A DNA stretch of 64,000 bases, taken from contig OZ024790.1 of the NCBI GenBank assembly GCA_964017065.1, forward strand, positions 7,319,864 to 7,383,863, written 5' to 3'. Source of the DNA: Haliclona indistincta. Lineage: Eukaryota; Porifera; Demospongiae; Haplosclerida; Chalinidae. Both the position numbers and the translations under genes were made by a program. Below are positions 13,235 to 24,991 of the stretch, one piece after another. Position 1 is the stretch's first letter. Every line of letters starts with the position of its first letter. Below the pieces are notes generated by a model. The model ran no database searches. It saw nothing but the letters and a program-made list of their open reading frames with translations, and was not told the DNA's origin.

Positions 13235-14390
13235 CACTCCATATGAGTATCCTCTGTCGCTCTCAGCAGTACAGTCGGCGACATAAGCAAACACGATGGA
13301 GAACGTGACAGCAAAAGCTCCCGAGAGTGCAATACCAACGAAATATAACCTGTTGAAAGAATAACATAATTAACACCACCCACTGACTACGAAACTTATA
13401 CATAGAAACCAGTCAAATATCAACAATAGAACATTTTTCTTGCATGAACTAACTCAGACTAGCAATGTGTACTATCAGTCCACTAGTAGGAAGTTAGTAG
13501 GAAGAAAAGTTAACGTTTGCACACAATAAACTACTGTGTTGTCTATCTCTCCTAATACAGTGGAACCCCTCATTGTGGACACCCACTGTAATGGACAATG
13601 CCCTTTACTTAATAACCCCTGAAATTAGGCTAGGACACCTCTCTAAGCAAGACAAAATTATTTGTAAGTCTCCAGTATTCCATTGTGAACTAGGAAACCA
13701 TCGACCAATTAGATTACTTGGCAGGCTCACTTTGCATTTAACAGCAGCAGAGGGATGGGTAGGCAAGTGAAGAACACTGATAATAGTAAAAATGATTTCC
13801 TGCCCCACACATCAGACAGTGCTCCAATCAGAGGAGCTGAGAGGAAGGACAGCAAACCCTAGCGTTGAAAACAGGGAGGAAGAGACTAAGTGAGTGATGT
13901 GCATCTTAACACACTGTACTAACCTTGACTCCTTGAATAATACCATTCTTAAGAAATGTACCAGTTGGGAAAGCTATTTTAAGAGCCTGTGAGAGTGAGA
14001 CACAAGAATATTTCATGAGATACGTAAACCTTTGTGCTTTGAATTTTGATAAGTAGTCAACTAAAGTAGTGTGGTAAAAGGACTTACATTGATTGTTGGA
14101 GAGGTCATTAGACCCCAGGCAAAGAATTCAAGAAAGATGACTACAGTAGCGTGAAAGAGACTCGGGTGACCAAACCCCTGAGGAGGAGGAGGAGGAGGAG
14201 GAGGAGAGGAATGATGAAGTGTGTTGTGTGTCTGACTCTGGTTGTAGATTAGACAGTGAGCAGTGTCAATTGTCAGACGCACCTCTGTAATGTCCTGCTC
14301 TTGGCTGCCTCGTCTAGTCTTTCTCCCTGAGTGGAGGAGTAGTCCTAGCTTCTGTACAGCTCTGTTCTTACGAAACACCTCGACCTCCAT
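13235..14390 (-). CDS. MFSD14: MFSD14 (HIAT1-like) exons 1-5, 3'-truncated (unit 1)
   Basis: MFSD14 proteins are 12-helix MFS solute carriers of internal membranes. Exons in gene order: 14283-14390, 14088-14177, 13924-13986, 13731-13858, 13235-13349, all with GT/AG and matching phases (168 codons). The family signatures are FLEFFAWGLMTSPT, the KNGIIQGVKGLLSFLSAPLIGALSDVWGRK-type block (spanning exons 3-4) and the AVTFSIVFAYVAD helix. Exon 6 onward is missing and replaced by the hybrid exon at 12224-12261, followed by LMBRD2 exons. Exon 1 has two extra codons compared with other copies. Truncated duplicate, or the head of a chimera. Confidence 0.75.
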
Positions 14391-14779
14391 TGCTTTTGTT
14401 GGAATTTACATAAGCTCAGAATTAAGCTCAAGTTATTAGAATTTACGGTAACTTAAGATGGCTGGTTGATCCTCGGGTTGATCTTCCTAGATCTTGTTAA
14501 TACTAGTTCGTAGCGTTGAAAAGGTATGACTGTAACGCTGAATAAGTCTGATTAGACGACGCTGATTCATTCTTGCTTTTTCTCAACACAGGAGATTCAA
14601 ATCTTTGCAATTCAGATCGATCATCATCGAGCTGGACTCAGAGACCTAGGCCTATACCGTGAACTACGCCTACAAGTAAGGTCACTTACTAAGTACTGGT
14701 GTCGCGTCGCAAGTACGTACACGCTGCTTGTTGATGATCACAAAATTATGCGGCAGACTATTCTTGGATTTTGTAGAGT
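14391..14779 (+). promoter_or_regulatory. Divergent promoter and leader of the unit 2 long gene
   Basis: 389 bases between the MFSD14 ATG (-) and the long-gene ATG (+). Two candidate 5'-UTR introns are conserved with the other units: about 14524-14591 (|GTATGA ... ACACAG|) and 14676-14776 (|GTAAGG ... TTGTAG|). Type B units lack the short gene, so the long gene itself faces MFSD14 here. Confidence 0.4.
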
Positions 14780-17700
14780 ATGACTGAAGGCAGTGCTCAT
14801 GGTTTGCTAGAAATGCCCTGTCTAGGGCGACCATTCCAGCTCGGAATGTTGTATGATTGTCGTAATGATGGTCTCATACCAGGAGTGACCCTGTGGGGTC
14901 CTGATACTCTTGGTACTGCTAAACATGCAATGATGGAAGGCTCTGATTTTGAGATAATCACTGAAGATAGCTTTAATCAGAAAACACTGCATTTAGATGT
15001 TAGTGCTGGGTTGAAACTCAGTGTTTTAGGTGGTTTAGTAAAGGCAGGTGGATCAGGCAAGTTCTTGTATGATCGCACAACATCTAAAAGTCAAGCTCGT
15101 GTTAGTCTCAGATACAAATCAACATCAAGGTTTGAGCAGTTGAACATGAGTCAGCTTGGCAAGGTGGAGTATCCACGAGTCTTTGAAGATGATATAGCCA
15201 CTCATGTGGTGACAGGAGTGTTGTATGGAGCAGATGCTATCTTTGTATTTGATCGACTGGTTGATAGCACTGAGAAATTCTATCAAGTACATGGCAGCTT
15301 GGAGGCAATGATAAGTGTCTTACCGAGCATTGATTTTCAGGTAGGTGGCAGTGCTAATCTGGATCTTCAGAAGAGAGGAAATGAGGGAATAGAAAAAATT
15401 CAATGCAGGTTTTATGGAGATTTTATTTTACACAAGAACCCGACCACATATCAAGATGCTGTCAGAGTGTACCAGGATCTGCCCAAGCTTCTTGGTGGAG
15501 CTGGTTACCCAAACAGTGTTCCTAAGAAGGTATGGCTATACCCTCTCAGTAAGCTGGATAGTAGAGTTCAGAGAATGGTGCGTGAAATCAGTTCTTATCT
15601 GATTGATGACGTGCAAGAGATTATGGAGCCTTTGCATGAGCAAGAGGTACGAATAAATGACCTCATTAAAAGTGAAGTGTGTTCTTGTTTTGAAGGTATT
15701 AAAGCTGACCTGGAGAAATTAAGAAGATTTGTTGGTGCCTATAAAGTGATGGTAATGAAGACGCTTTCCACTCTACTACCCAAGGTAAGAGGAGGAGGAG
15801 AGGAAGAGGCCAAACTTGCTGAGTTTTTAGACACGAACTGCAATTCACCATTCAGTTGTGAGAAATTCTTATCTTGGATGAAGGAGAAAGAAAAAGAAGT
15901 CGCTATTCTCACTGTGTATTTGACAGACCTTAAAAAGCATGACATACAATTTGCATTCGAGTCTGTTACACTTACTAGTGGTTTATCAGCAGGTAGTGTT
16001 CTCTGCTTTGATTTCAATATCACTGCGGGGAAAGATAGCCAGCTTCAGAGAATGGAAAACTACCTTCATGGGAGAAGAGTAGAGCAGGAGCTGCAATTAA
16101 AAACTCATTGGTACAAGTCTCAGGAACTGAGACAGCAACTTCAACGATTTGTTGGGTTTGTTACACGCAACTGCAAGGATAGCGCATGCAAATATGTAGT
16201 CACTAATGGATATGACTCAGATAGCAGCAAGCTCGGTGTCATGCTGGTGTTTATTGATGCCTGTCCATCAGAGTTTGAGCCACCAGATCAACCTGGTGTG
16301 CCACGTGCTTCAGGTAAAACACACAATAGCCTTCAGCTAAGCTGGGATAAGCCCAAATATGGTAGTGATAGTGTCCAGTCTTACACAGTAGCTTATCGGT
16401 TAGCAGATGATCCACCATCAGACCAGTGGAGTACACAGACTAGTAGTGAGGAGTGCTTAGTGCTTACCAAGCTTACTCCTGGATCACTGTATCAGTTTAA
16501 AGTCACAGCACAATCAGCTGTAGGCTCTAGTCCAGAGAGTGAGGTAGGTGAGGAGAGGCTGCCACCAGATCAACTAGTCAGGCGTAGCCTGACTTTTCGC
16601 ATCTGTGGAATAGTCAGGGGACATTAGAACACTGTACCTGTACCAGAGGAATTTAATTACGCAACGTAGATGCAATTTTTGTGGGCGTGGCTAACCGCGA
16701 TGGCGCTGGCTGCAGCTGTACGTTCGCAATCAGAAGCAAAGGCAGTGGCCTGCCTTTGCTGTTGAGTACTGACTCGCCACAATAGAGAGACTCGCCACAA
16801 GTGAGAGACTAGCCATAATCGCCAGATGCCATAGCTAGTACCTGAAACGCGAGGTTACGCCCATATTACGTCATCACTACATTCTTCGTAACCGTTCTGC
16901 AATCTGATTGGCCTGCAACTATAGTTGCAGAGAGTACGGGTGGTGTATGCTAGTGTCCCCTAGGCCCTGACTATTCCACAGAATGATGCGAAAAGTCGGC
17001 CACGCCTGACTACAGATCAACCTGGTAAACCAACAACTACAAACAAGACTCACAACAGCCTGCAACTGAAATGGTCTAAACCTGAGCATGGAGCAACCAT
17101 CGTCAGCTCATATGTCGTCCATTATCGCTCAATGGATGATCCACCAGACCAGTGGAGTACACAGACTAGTAGTGAGGAGTGCTTAGTGCTTACCAAGCTT
17201 GCTCCTGGATCGCTGTATAAAATTAAAGTCACAGCAGTATCAGCTGTAGGCTCTAGTCCAGCAAGTGAAGTGTGTGAAATTACTTTACCACCAGATCAAC
17301 CTGGTAAACCGCAATTTTTTGAAAAAAACTTACAATAGCATTCATCTGAAGTGGGAAAAGCCCAAATATGGTGCTCACATTGTGCAGTCTTATGTATTCT
17401 TTTACTGCTCAGAGAACGAAACTGACAAATGGCTGTCAAAAACAACTAACAAGGAAAGTATGTATTTAAATGGGATCACTCCTGGAATTATGTACTTCTT
17501 TAAAGTCACAGCCCAGTCTGTTGCTGGTTCTAGTCTAGAGAGTGAGGTAGGTGAGATAAGGTTACCACCAGATCAACCTGGTAAACCATATGCTGCTAAC
17601 AAGGCTCACAACAGCCTACAATTGAAATGGACCAAACCAAACCATGGTGCAGGTATTGTTAGCTCATACACAGTGTCTTATCGTTCATTGAATGATCAAG

Positions 17701-20700
17701 CAAACAAGTGGTGTATGAAGACAGTAAAGGAAGAGTGCTTAGTGCTTACCAAGCTTACTCCTGGATCACTGTATCACTTTAAAGTCACAGCAGAATCAGC
17801 TGTAGGCTCTAGTCCAGCTAGTGAGGTATAGGTGAGGAGAGGCTGCCACCAGATCAACCTGGTAAACCTAATGGCTATAATGCTACTTGTAACAGTATTC
17901 AACTAAAGTGGAACCAGCCTAAACATGGAGCTGAGACTGTGCAATGCTATACCATCTCATATCAGAGTGTAAGTACTCGATGTGAGACTCTGAAGACCAC
18001 CAGCAAACATGAGTGTGTTACAGTGAGCAATCTGGCTTCTAAAACAGTCTATACATTTAAAGTGAGAGCAGAGTCTACTGCAGGACCTGGACCAGAGAGT
18101 GAACTCAGTGATCCAATCGAAACAATGGCACTTTCTCTTGATAAGCCACAAGTTTCTAACATAACTCACAATAGTGTAAAGCTCAGTTGGAAGAAGCCAT
18201 CAGAGTGCACAGTTTTATATTGTATTGTATATGATCATTGTAAATTGTCTGGACGATGGCAAAAAGAAATAGCACATACTACTTCTCAAGATTATTTTGT
18301 CTGTTCGAATCTTGTTCCAAAAACAGAATATCGCTTTAAAGTAAGAGCTGAAACTGTGACTGGATCCAGTTTGGAAAGTGAGCTCAGTGATATCATTGAA
18401 ACATTGCTTCCTTCTCCTGGCAAACCATATGCTTCAAAGAAAACTCACAACAGCATTAAGCTTTGCTGGGGAAAGCCAGAACATGCATGGCTCTGAATCA
18501 GTAGTGGCATACACTGTCTTTAGTCGCCTTGGCAACGATCCACTTAGTGAATGGATTCCTCAGACTAGTAACTCGACCATGCTGTCTCTAGATTTCTTTA
18601 ATCTTATTCCTGGAAGTCAATTAGTCTTCAAAGTGAGAGCTGAGACAGCTACTGGTTCTAGTCCTGCAGAGAGTGATACTGCAATAGTGACTTTACCTCC
18701 AGGTCAACCAAGTATACCACAGATTTCTAGCAATTCACATGATAGTGTACATATATCATGGACAATGCCTGCAGAACATATGGAGCCACAAGTGTTCAAC
18801 GATATACTGTCTTGTATTGTTCAATTGTTGACTCTGCTGAAAAACTGCATAGCTGTTCAACTCATGGAACTGAAGGATTTATCAAAATTTCTAATTTACT
18901 TCCTGGAGCTGTTTACAGTTTCAAAGTTAGAGCAGAAGGTGCTGGAGGTAGCAGTCCAGAAAGTGAATCAGTTGAAGTTACACTGCCCCCTGATCAACGG
19001 CCGGGCAAGCCAGAAGCTTGTGCTGTATTTCATGATAAGATTAAGCTTAAGTGGAGTCCTCCAACTCATGGAGCACAAACTGTGAGAAATTACTTGATAT
19101 ACTACCGCCTTGAATCTAGTAATTCAGAAATCTGGCACTTACATCTGTCTGTAGATGTCAATGCATGCATAAGTTATCTTAACCCCACAGCAACTTATGT
19201 TTTTAAAGTAAGGACCGAAACTGAAGTAGGATCTAGCCCTGTCAGTGAACTCAGTGACCCTATCGTGACGTTATTGCCTCCTCCTGGTAAACCACATGCA
19301 GACCCTAAAAATATAAGTTATGAAAAATTTATTGTTAAATGGCAGAAACCTAATATTTCAGCAAATATTAAGCACTATTGTCTTTTCAGCCGCTCAGTAG
19401 ATGAACCGATTGAGAAATGGTACATTTTGCGAACGTTTGATAGCAAAAATAGTTTCTCTTTTAAAGCAACTCCTGGAAAAGTGTATGTTTTCAAAGTTTT
19501 TGCGGTAACTACTGATGGTACGCATACTGCAGAAAGTGAGCTAAGTGATCCTATTCAGACCAAAATCAAGCCATGGGGAGCTCAGCTCATTGGTAAATGC
19601 AAACAAATAACTGCTACAAAGCCTGATGAATGCCCTACCTATCAGTTACCTTTGAGTACTACGATGAAGAAGAATGATATTGCGAAAGTGGTTGTCGGAG
19701 GATTGCCTTCTAGACGCTTATCCACAGGAATACCACACAAGGTTCTGATGGTAGTTGGTGCTACTGGAGCAGGAAAGAGCACATTGATCAATGGAATGGC
19801 TAACTACATCATGGGTGTGGACTGGGAGGATAAGTACAGGTTTAAACTGATCTCTGAGGAGACTACTCATGACCGGCACACTAGGAGCCAGACAAAGTGC
19901 ATCAGTGCCTACACTTTTTTTAAAGAAGATAGCAATGGTTCTTCTCTTCCATTCACACTAACTGTGATCGACACTCCAGGGTTTGGGGACACTGGAGGGC
20001 TGGAGAGAGACAAGGAAATTGTAAAGCAGGTCAAGGAGCTTTTCTCTATACCAGATGGTATTGACCAACTACATGGGATTGGGTTCGTCACTCAGGCTCC
20101 CCTGGCACGACTGACACCGACTCAACGATATGTGTTTGACTCCATTCTGGCTGTTTTTGGAAAAAATGTAGCTGACAACATCTTCCTGATGGTAACCTTT
20201 GCTGATGGGAAGCAACCTCCTGTAATTGATGCTGCCAGAGCTGCTGGTGTTCCCTTCAAGAACTATTTTAAGTTTAACAACTCCGCTCTTTTTGCTGCAA
20301 GTGATAATGAATTTGACAAAATATTTTGGAGAATGGGCAAAAAAAGTTTTGAAGATTTTTTTAGCCACTTCCTAAGGGCAGAAACTCAAAGTCTACAGCA
20401 ATCAAGAGAAGTGTTGCAAAAACGTGAGGAACTGGAAGTAACAATCCAAGGGCTACAACCTCAGATGAAAATGATGACAGAAATAAAAGATATGGATCGT
20501 GCTGTCTTGATGAAAATAGAGCAGGCAAGAGAAACTTTGCAACGTCTGGAAGAAATTGCTCTTAGACCTAGTCACCTCACTGAAGTTGATTATATCGATA
20601 TTCTTATCGAGTCTGAGCGACAAGAAGAACATCCTGGTTGGAGTCAACGTGTGAAAGCTCTTCGTAAGGTTCGGGAACAAGCTAAGATTGTCGCCCAAAT

Positions 20701-20791
20701 CCGATCGAATCCAATCCAATCACCTAAAACCAACCCAGATGAACTGCAGAAGTTGTGGAAAAAGATGCGGGATAGTTTCAGGTCTTTGTGA
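14780..20791 (+). pseudogene. SNTX-head / about 10x FN3 / AIG1-type GTPase gene, disrupted (type B, unit 2)
   Basis: Same family as 2762-8443. The SNTX head (14780-16270) and first FN3 are open to a stop at 16627 inside a 438-bp transposon (16575-17012) that landed in the FN3 ladder. Beyond it are one extra A in an A-run near 17325, an extra TA near 17826, and two compensating shifts near 18488 and 18775. The last frame (about 18776-20791) holds two and a half FN3 domains and an apparently complete GTPase with GATGAGKS, DTPGFGDTGG and TFAD. About ten FN3 domains can be counted; the last five belong to a subtype not present in unit 1. The tail is a short coiled coil without the Cys-His cluster. 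Probably a pseudogene, but the FN3-GTPase part could be expressed on its own. Confidence 0.75.
16575..17012. mobile_element. 438-bp foldback element with 9-bp target duplication
   Basis: Begins TAGTCAGGCG and ends with its complement, with long imperfect inverted arms. It is flanked by the 9-bp direct repeat CAGATCAAC (16566-16574 and 17013-17021), and the paralogous units show the single-copy empty site. A 9-bp duplication is typical of Mutator-like elements; no transposase is present. Element plus one duplication is 447 bases, a multiple of three. Confidence 0.85.
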
Positions 20792-21113
20792 ACTTAGTAG
20801 TTAAAATTAATTATAGAACATAATCGTGAACATGCAGTGTGACAGTATAACAAATTAACTTTCCTACAAAAAGTGATATTAATTTTAACAACAGATTCTG
20901 AACTGGTTGTAATGCAGTATGATAACACGATCACAGCTAATGAATCATGCATGCATAGTAAGCGTTATGAAAGCTTTCACATCAGGGAGAACCTATTAAC
21001 AAAACTGTCATTATAATTTTAAGTCCTATACTGTGCAAAGGATAAATTGAAGAGTAAACTTGATAACTTAATATTAAACAGTCTAGCCACTATACATGTG
21101 ATCATTGTGTAGT
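20792..21113. other. AT-rich 3' intergenic stretch
   Basis: Spacer between the GTPase gene stop and the LMBRD2 last-exon stop. It is A/T rich; no gene or repeat is recognised. Confidence 0.4.
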
Positions 21114-21428
21114 TCAGATATCATCAAACAGTCGTTTGGGAGGTTCTCTAGAGTAGCTGTTACTAACATGTCTACTGTTGCTAGGGTGTGAGTGGGCGGA
21201 GTCACTGCCAGACATCTCTAACAACTCCTCATTGTCCTCTGCTCTATGAGAGTATCGAGCAGCAAAGGTGACCTTCTTCTTTGTTGCAAACCCCTTTGCC
21301 TTCACCCATATACGAGAGAGCCGTGACTCATCATCATCCAGATCTCTTGAGCGCAATGGTCTGAGTCTCTGTCTCCTTCGTTCCTCCTGCCATTCCTTCA
21401 GCATCTCAGACACCACTTCACTGTGCAG
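21114..21428 (-). pseudogene. LMBRD2 last coding exon, isolated copy (unit 2)
   Basis: Full 315-base last exon (105 codons with TGA) equivalent to 8607-8921, including the VVSEMLKEWQEERRRQ start and the KRLFDDI end. The penultimate exon is present only as a stub (21556-21596) that breaks off into unrelated sequence, and no further LMBRD2 exons follow before MFSD14. It cannot make LMBRD2 on its own. Confidence 0.75.
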
Positions 21429-21521
21429 CTGAGAGAAGGAGAGGGAGAGAGAGAGAGAGAGAGGGAGGGAGGGAGGGAGGGAGGGAGGGAGGGAGGGAGG
21501 GAGGGAGGGAGAGAGAGAGAG
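21429..21521. repeat. GA/GGGA microsatellite at LMBRD2 acceptor
   Basis: GA and (GGGA)n repeat directly abutting the acceptor of the LMBRD2 last exon. Confidence 0.85.
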
Positions 21522-21678
21522 TAAATTAAAAAGCAAACCTATAAGATGTGCTTACTTCCGATGATTTCATCTTTCCTTTCTCTCTGATGCTCTTCTAGTA
21601 AAATAATATGTTGTGTCTACATTCTGTACGTGGTTTGTGGGCGTGTCGGTGGGTGTGACCAACCTGTCTGAGGTAAAG

Positions 21679-22696
21679 CATAGATCTTAGAGACTAACGT
21701 ACCCGGGATAGGAAACTACTCACGTGATCCCATTGCAACGCGTACAAAATGTTTTGCAGATGATGGTTGCGCTGGAAAAGGGCTTCAGCTATCTCCAGTT
21801 GCTAACGCAAAAGTTACTGCAGAACAGTGAGCAAGGCGTCAACTTAGCTACAAAAGATTTTATTCTCGTCATATTGCTTAGCTGAGTAAATGTAAGTTTA
21901 TTGTTTGTCGTCTAGGACTCCAGTTTGTAATTCCTAGTTTGTTTTATGCTGTGTAACGGTCGCCGCCATTCTCTATGTACCTATTACTTGCAGCGTATTT
22001 ATATTTTTGCTTCTTAGTTATCACTAAAAGTTGGCATTCTAGATACCATACACCACAAACTAGCTAGTTTCGTTTGTGAACAAGCGAGTGTTCCGTAAGC
22101 GTGTTTTGTTGAAATGACCCTCTGCATGAGGCTTTGTAAAGTACGCTACTTACATGTACAAGCCCTTGTATAAACTTGTGTTTATGACTCATAAACCAAC
22201 TCTTATTAGCTGACTCAATTGTAAGTCTGTAGCACAAATATTCAAGGCACTTTTTTCTCTCTCTCTCTCTCTAGTCCCTGACAAGTTTCTGCTGTTCATC
22301 CAGCATGAAGGGCAGGCTGGTAATATTCAGAGTTCCATTATCATGAGGCTATCAATGGATAGCCAAGATCCACTAGAGAGAATATTATCATAACAGCTGA
22401 GGCTTGAAAACCAGGATCTGCTAGAGCGCGACTTACAGCTCAAGTTGTCGCGCCGTCTATAAAAGAATAGTGATAATGTATTATTTGATCATTGTCTGAC
22501 TGTTACACAATGTAATAAACATACCTATAGTTTTGCTTTCATCAGGCGCTGTGTTAACTGCAGTAGCTCAGGTAGCAGCAGTAGATTCAGCCATAATTGT
22601 TCGCCTGTTACTGATTCTTATTTCGCGCGCAACCATCATCCGCAAACGAAATTTACGAGTTTCCTATCCCGGGTACGTTAGTCTCTAAGATCTATG
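21679..22696. mobile_element. 1018-bp non-autonomous DNA transposon, 39-bp perfect inverted ends, 7-bp TSD
   Basis: Perfect 39-bp terminal inverted repeats (left begins CATAGATCTTAGAGACTAAC; right at 22658-22696) flanked by the direct repeat GGTAAAG (21672-21678, 22697-22703). No open frame is convincing. The inner part of the ends resembles those of the element at 52287-53025. A 7-bp duplication with CA termini hints at a hAT- or P-like family; unresolved. Confidence 0.85.
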
Positions 22697-22852
22697 GGTA
22701 AAGGAAGAAGCATAAGTATTGCCCAGCCTCGGGTAGATAGGAGAGGAAGACAATGACTGATAGTCTGAGGAGACGAACATCTGCCCCGACTTTACGCAAC
22801 GACTAGAATAGAGAAAACAGAGAAAGCAAAATCAGAGGACAGATCAGCATAG

Positions 22853-22955
22853 CTAGTGCACCTCTTCCACAAATGAAAAGTGGGAGGGGCTAAAAGTCTA
22901 ATGATCTCTACCCCTCCCACTTTTTTGTTTGCGGAAGAGGGTCATAGCGCACTAG
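22853..22955. mobile_element. About 100-bp palindromic foldback element
   Basis: Two inverted arms (CTAGTGCACCTCTTCC... and its near-complement ...GGAAGAGGGTCATAGCGCACTAG) around a short spacer. Too small to code; could be a miniature transposon or a hairpin. Found only in unit 2. Confidence 0.55.
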
Positions 22956-23088
22956 ACTACCAACTTAGCATAAAGAATTAACTATGACTAACCAGTTGTG
23001 TTATACCATAGATATGATTACACTTCATGCAATTGGAAAATCGTTACAATTGGTTTATGTTCACAAGATCACTGTCACATGCACTCAC

Positions 23089-23307
23089 AGCAAAGGGGTC
23101 AGCTTGCTCCCATGTAATGGACGATCCCCATGTTGCCTTCCTGGCTGCTTCTGGTAGAATCAGCGCGATGAAAAGGATGTTGAATATCGTAATGAGTGTG
23201 GCTAGTATGATCACTTGATTCTGACCACTACTAGTGCTGACATCACTAATGTATGTACCAAGAGCAGGACTGAGGACAAGGCTTGCTGCAAATGTAGCAG
23301 ACACCTG

Positions 23308-23344
<37 letters not shown>

Positions 23345-23364
23345 AGGGAGGGAGGGAGGGAGGT

Positions 23365-23429
<65 letters not shown>

Positions 23430-23451
23430 AGGGAGGGAGGGAGAGAGGTGG

Positions 23452-23484
<33 letters not shown>

Positions 23485-24942
23485 AGGGAGAGAGAGAGAG
23501 GGAGGGAGGGAGGGAGAGAGAGAGAGAGAGAGGGAGGGAGAGAGAGGGAGGGAGGGAGAGGTAAGGAGAGAGTGAGGTAAAGAGGGAGGGAGAGAGGTGG
23601 AAGAGAGGGAGAGAGAGAGAGAGAGGAGGGAGGACGAGTGAGAAGGAGAGAGAGTGGGAGGGAGGGAGAGGTAGGGAGGAAGAAATGAAGTAATGGATAA
23701 GAATTAACAACAGTGTAACAATAGTAACCAAAGTACACATGTAGTGTCTAGCTGCTGAGGATCATTACAGCTTACTCACCACTCCATATGAGTATCCTCT
23801 GTCGCTCTCAGCAGTACAGTCGGCCACATAAGCAAACACGATGGAGAACGTGACAGCAAAAGCTCCCGAGAGTGCAATACCCACGAAATATAACCTGTTG
23901 AAAGAATAACATAATTAACACTACCCACTGACTAGGAACTTATACAAGTCAAATATCAACAATAGAACATTTTTCTTGCATGAACTAACTCAGACTAGCA
24001 ATGTGTACTATCAGTCCATTAGTAGGAAGTTAGTAGGAAGAAAAGTTAACTTTTGCACACAATAAACTACAGTGTAGTCTATCTCTCCTAATACAGTGGA
24101 ACCACTCATTGTGGACACCCACTGTAATGGACAACGCCCAAATTATTGCTTAATAAGCCCTGACATTAGGTTAGGACACCTCTCTAAGCAAGACAAATTA
24201 TTTGTAAGTCTCAAGTATTCCATTGTGAACTAGCAAACCAAATCCTTGGTTAGTATCGACCAATCAGATTACTTGGCAGGCTCACTTTGCACTAAACAGC
24301 AGCAGAGGGATGGGTAGACAAGTGAAGAACACTGATAATAGTAAAAATGATTTCCTGCCCCACACATCAGATAGTGCTCCAATCAGAGGAGCTGAGAGGA
24401 AGGACAGCAAACCCTAGCATTGAAAACAGGGAGGAAGAGACTAAGTGAGTTATGTGTGCATCTTAACACACTGTACTAACCTTGACTCCTTGAATAATAC
24501 CATTCTTAAGAAATGTACCAGTTGGGAAAGCTATTTTAAGAGCCTGTGAGAGTGAGACACAAGAATATTTCATGAGTCACGTAAACCTTTGTGCTTTGAA
24601 TTTTAATAAGTAGTCAACTAAAGTAGTGTGGTAAAAGGACTTACATTGATTGTTGGAGAGGTCATTAGACCCCAGGCAAAGAATTCAAGAAAAATGACTA
24701 CAGTAGCGTGAAAGAGACTCGGGTGACCAAACCCCTGAGGAGGAGGAGGAGGAGGAGGAGGAGAGGAATGATGAAGTGTGTTGTGTGTCTGACTCTGGTT
24801 GTAGATTAGACCAGTGAACAGTTTTAACTATCAGACGCACCTCTGTAATGTCCTGCTCTTGGCTGCCTCGTCTAGTCTTCCTCCCTGAGTGGAGGAGTAG
24901 TCCTAGCTTCTGTACCGCTCTGTTCTTACGAAACACCTCCAT
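23089..24942 (-). CDS. MFSD14: MFSD14 (HIAT1-like) exons 1-6, 3'-truncated (unit 2)
   Basis: Exons in gene order: 24841-24942, 24645-24734, 24481-24543, 24286-24413, 23780-23894, 23089-23304; splice sites and phases agree and give 238 codons. This is the only copy that keeps exon 6 (VSATFAASLVLSPALG ... ITWEQADPFA), a hallmark block of MFSD14. The rest of the transporter (about half) is absent; next on this strand come a transposon and a lone LMBRD2 exon. An upstream in-frame ATG at 24966 could lengthen the N-terminus by eight residues. Confidence 0.75.
23309..23690. repeat. GA/GGGA microsatellite at MFSD14 exon 6 acceptor
   Basis: Long GA/GGGA/GGTGGGA repeat starting at the 3' splice site of MFSD14 exon 6. 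Confidence 0.9.
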
Positions 24943-24991
24943 TGCTTTTGTTGGACATTCCTTCATTTAGAATGTACGGTATCAATCCAAG
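24943..24991. promoter_or_regulatory. Very compact divergent start region, 49 bp (unit 3)
   Basis: The MFSD14 ATG (24942, -) and the short-gene ATG (24992, +) are 49 bases apart. If both are used, their 5' UTRs or promoters must overlap. The unit 1 equivalent (114-199) is 86 bases, the difference being small indels. Confidence 0.45.

Noticed and set aside
13549..13620. Possible pogo/Tigger-type transposon end (CAGTGGAACCCCTC...) in the MFSD14 intron, also near 24096
   Set aside because: Only one end is visible in each unit and no inverted partner was found, so the boundary and class cannot be supported.
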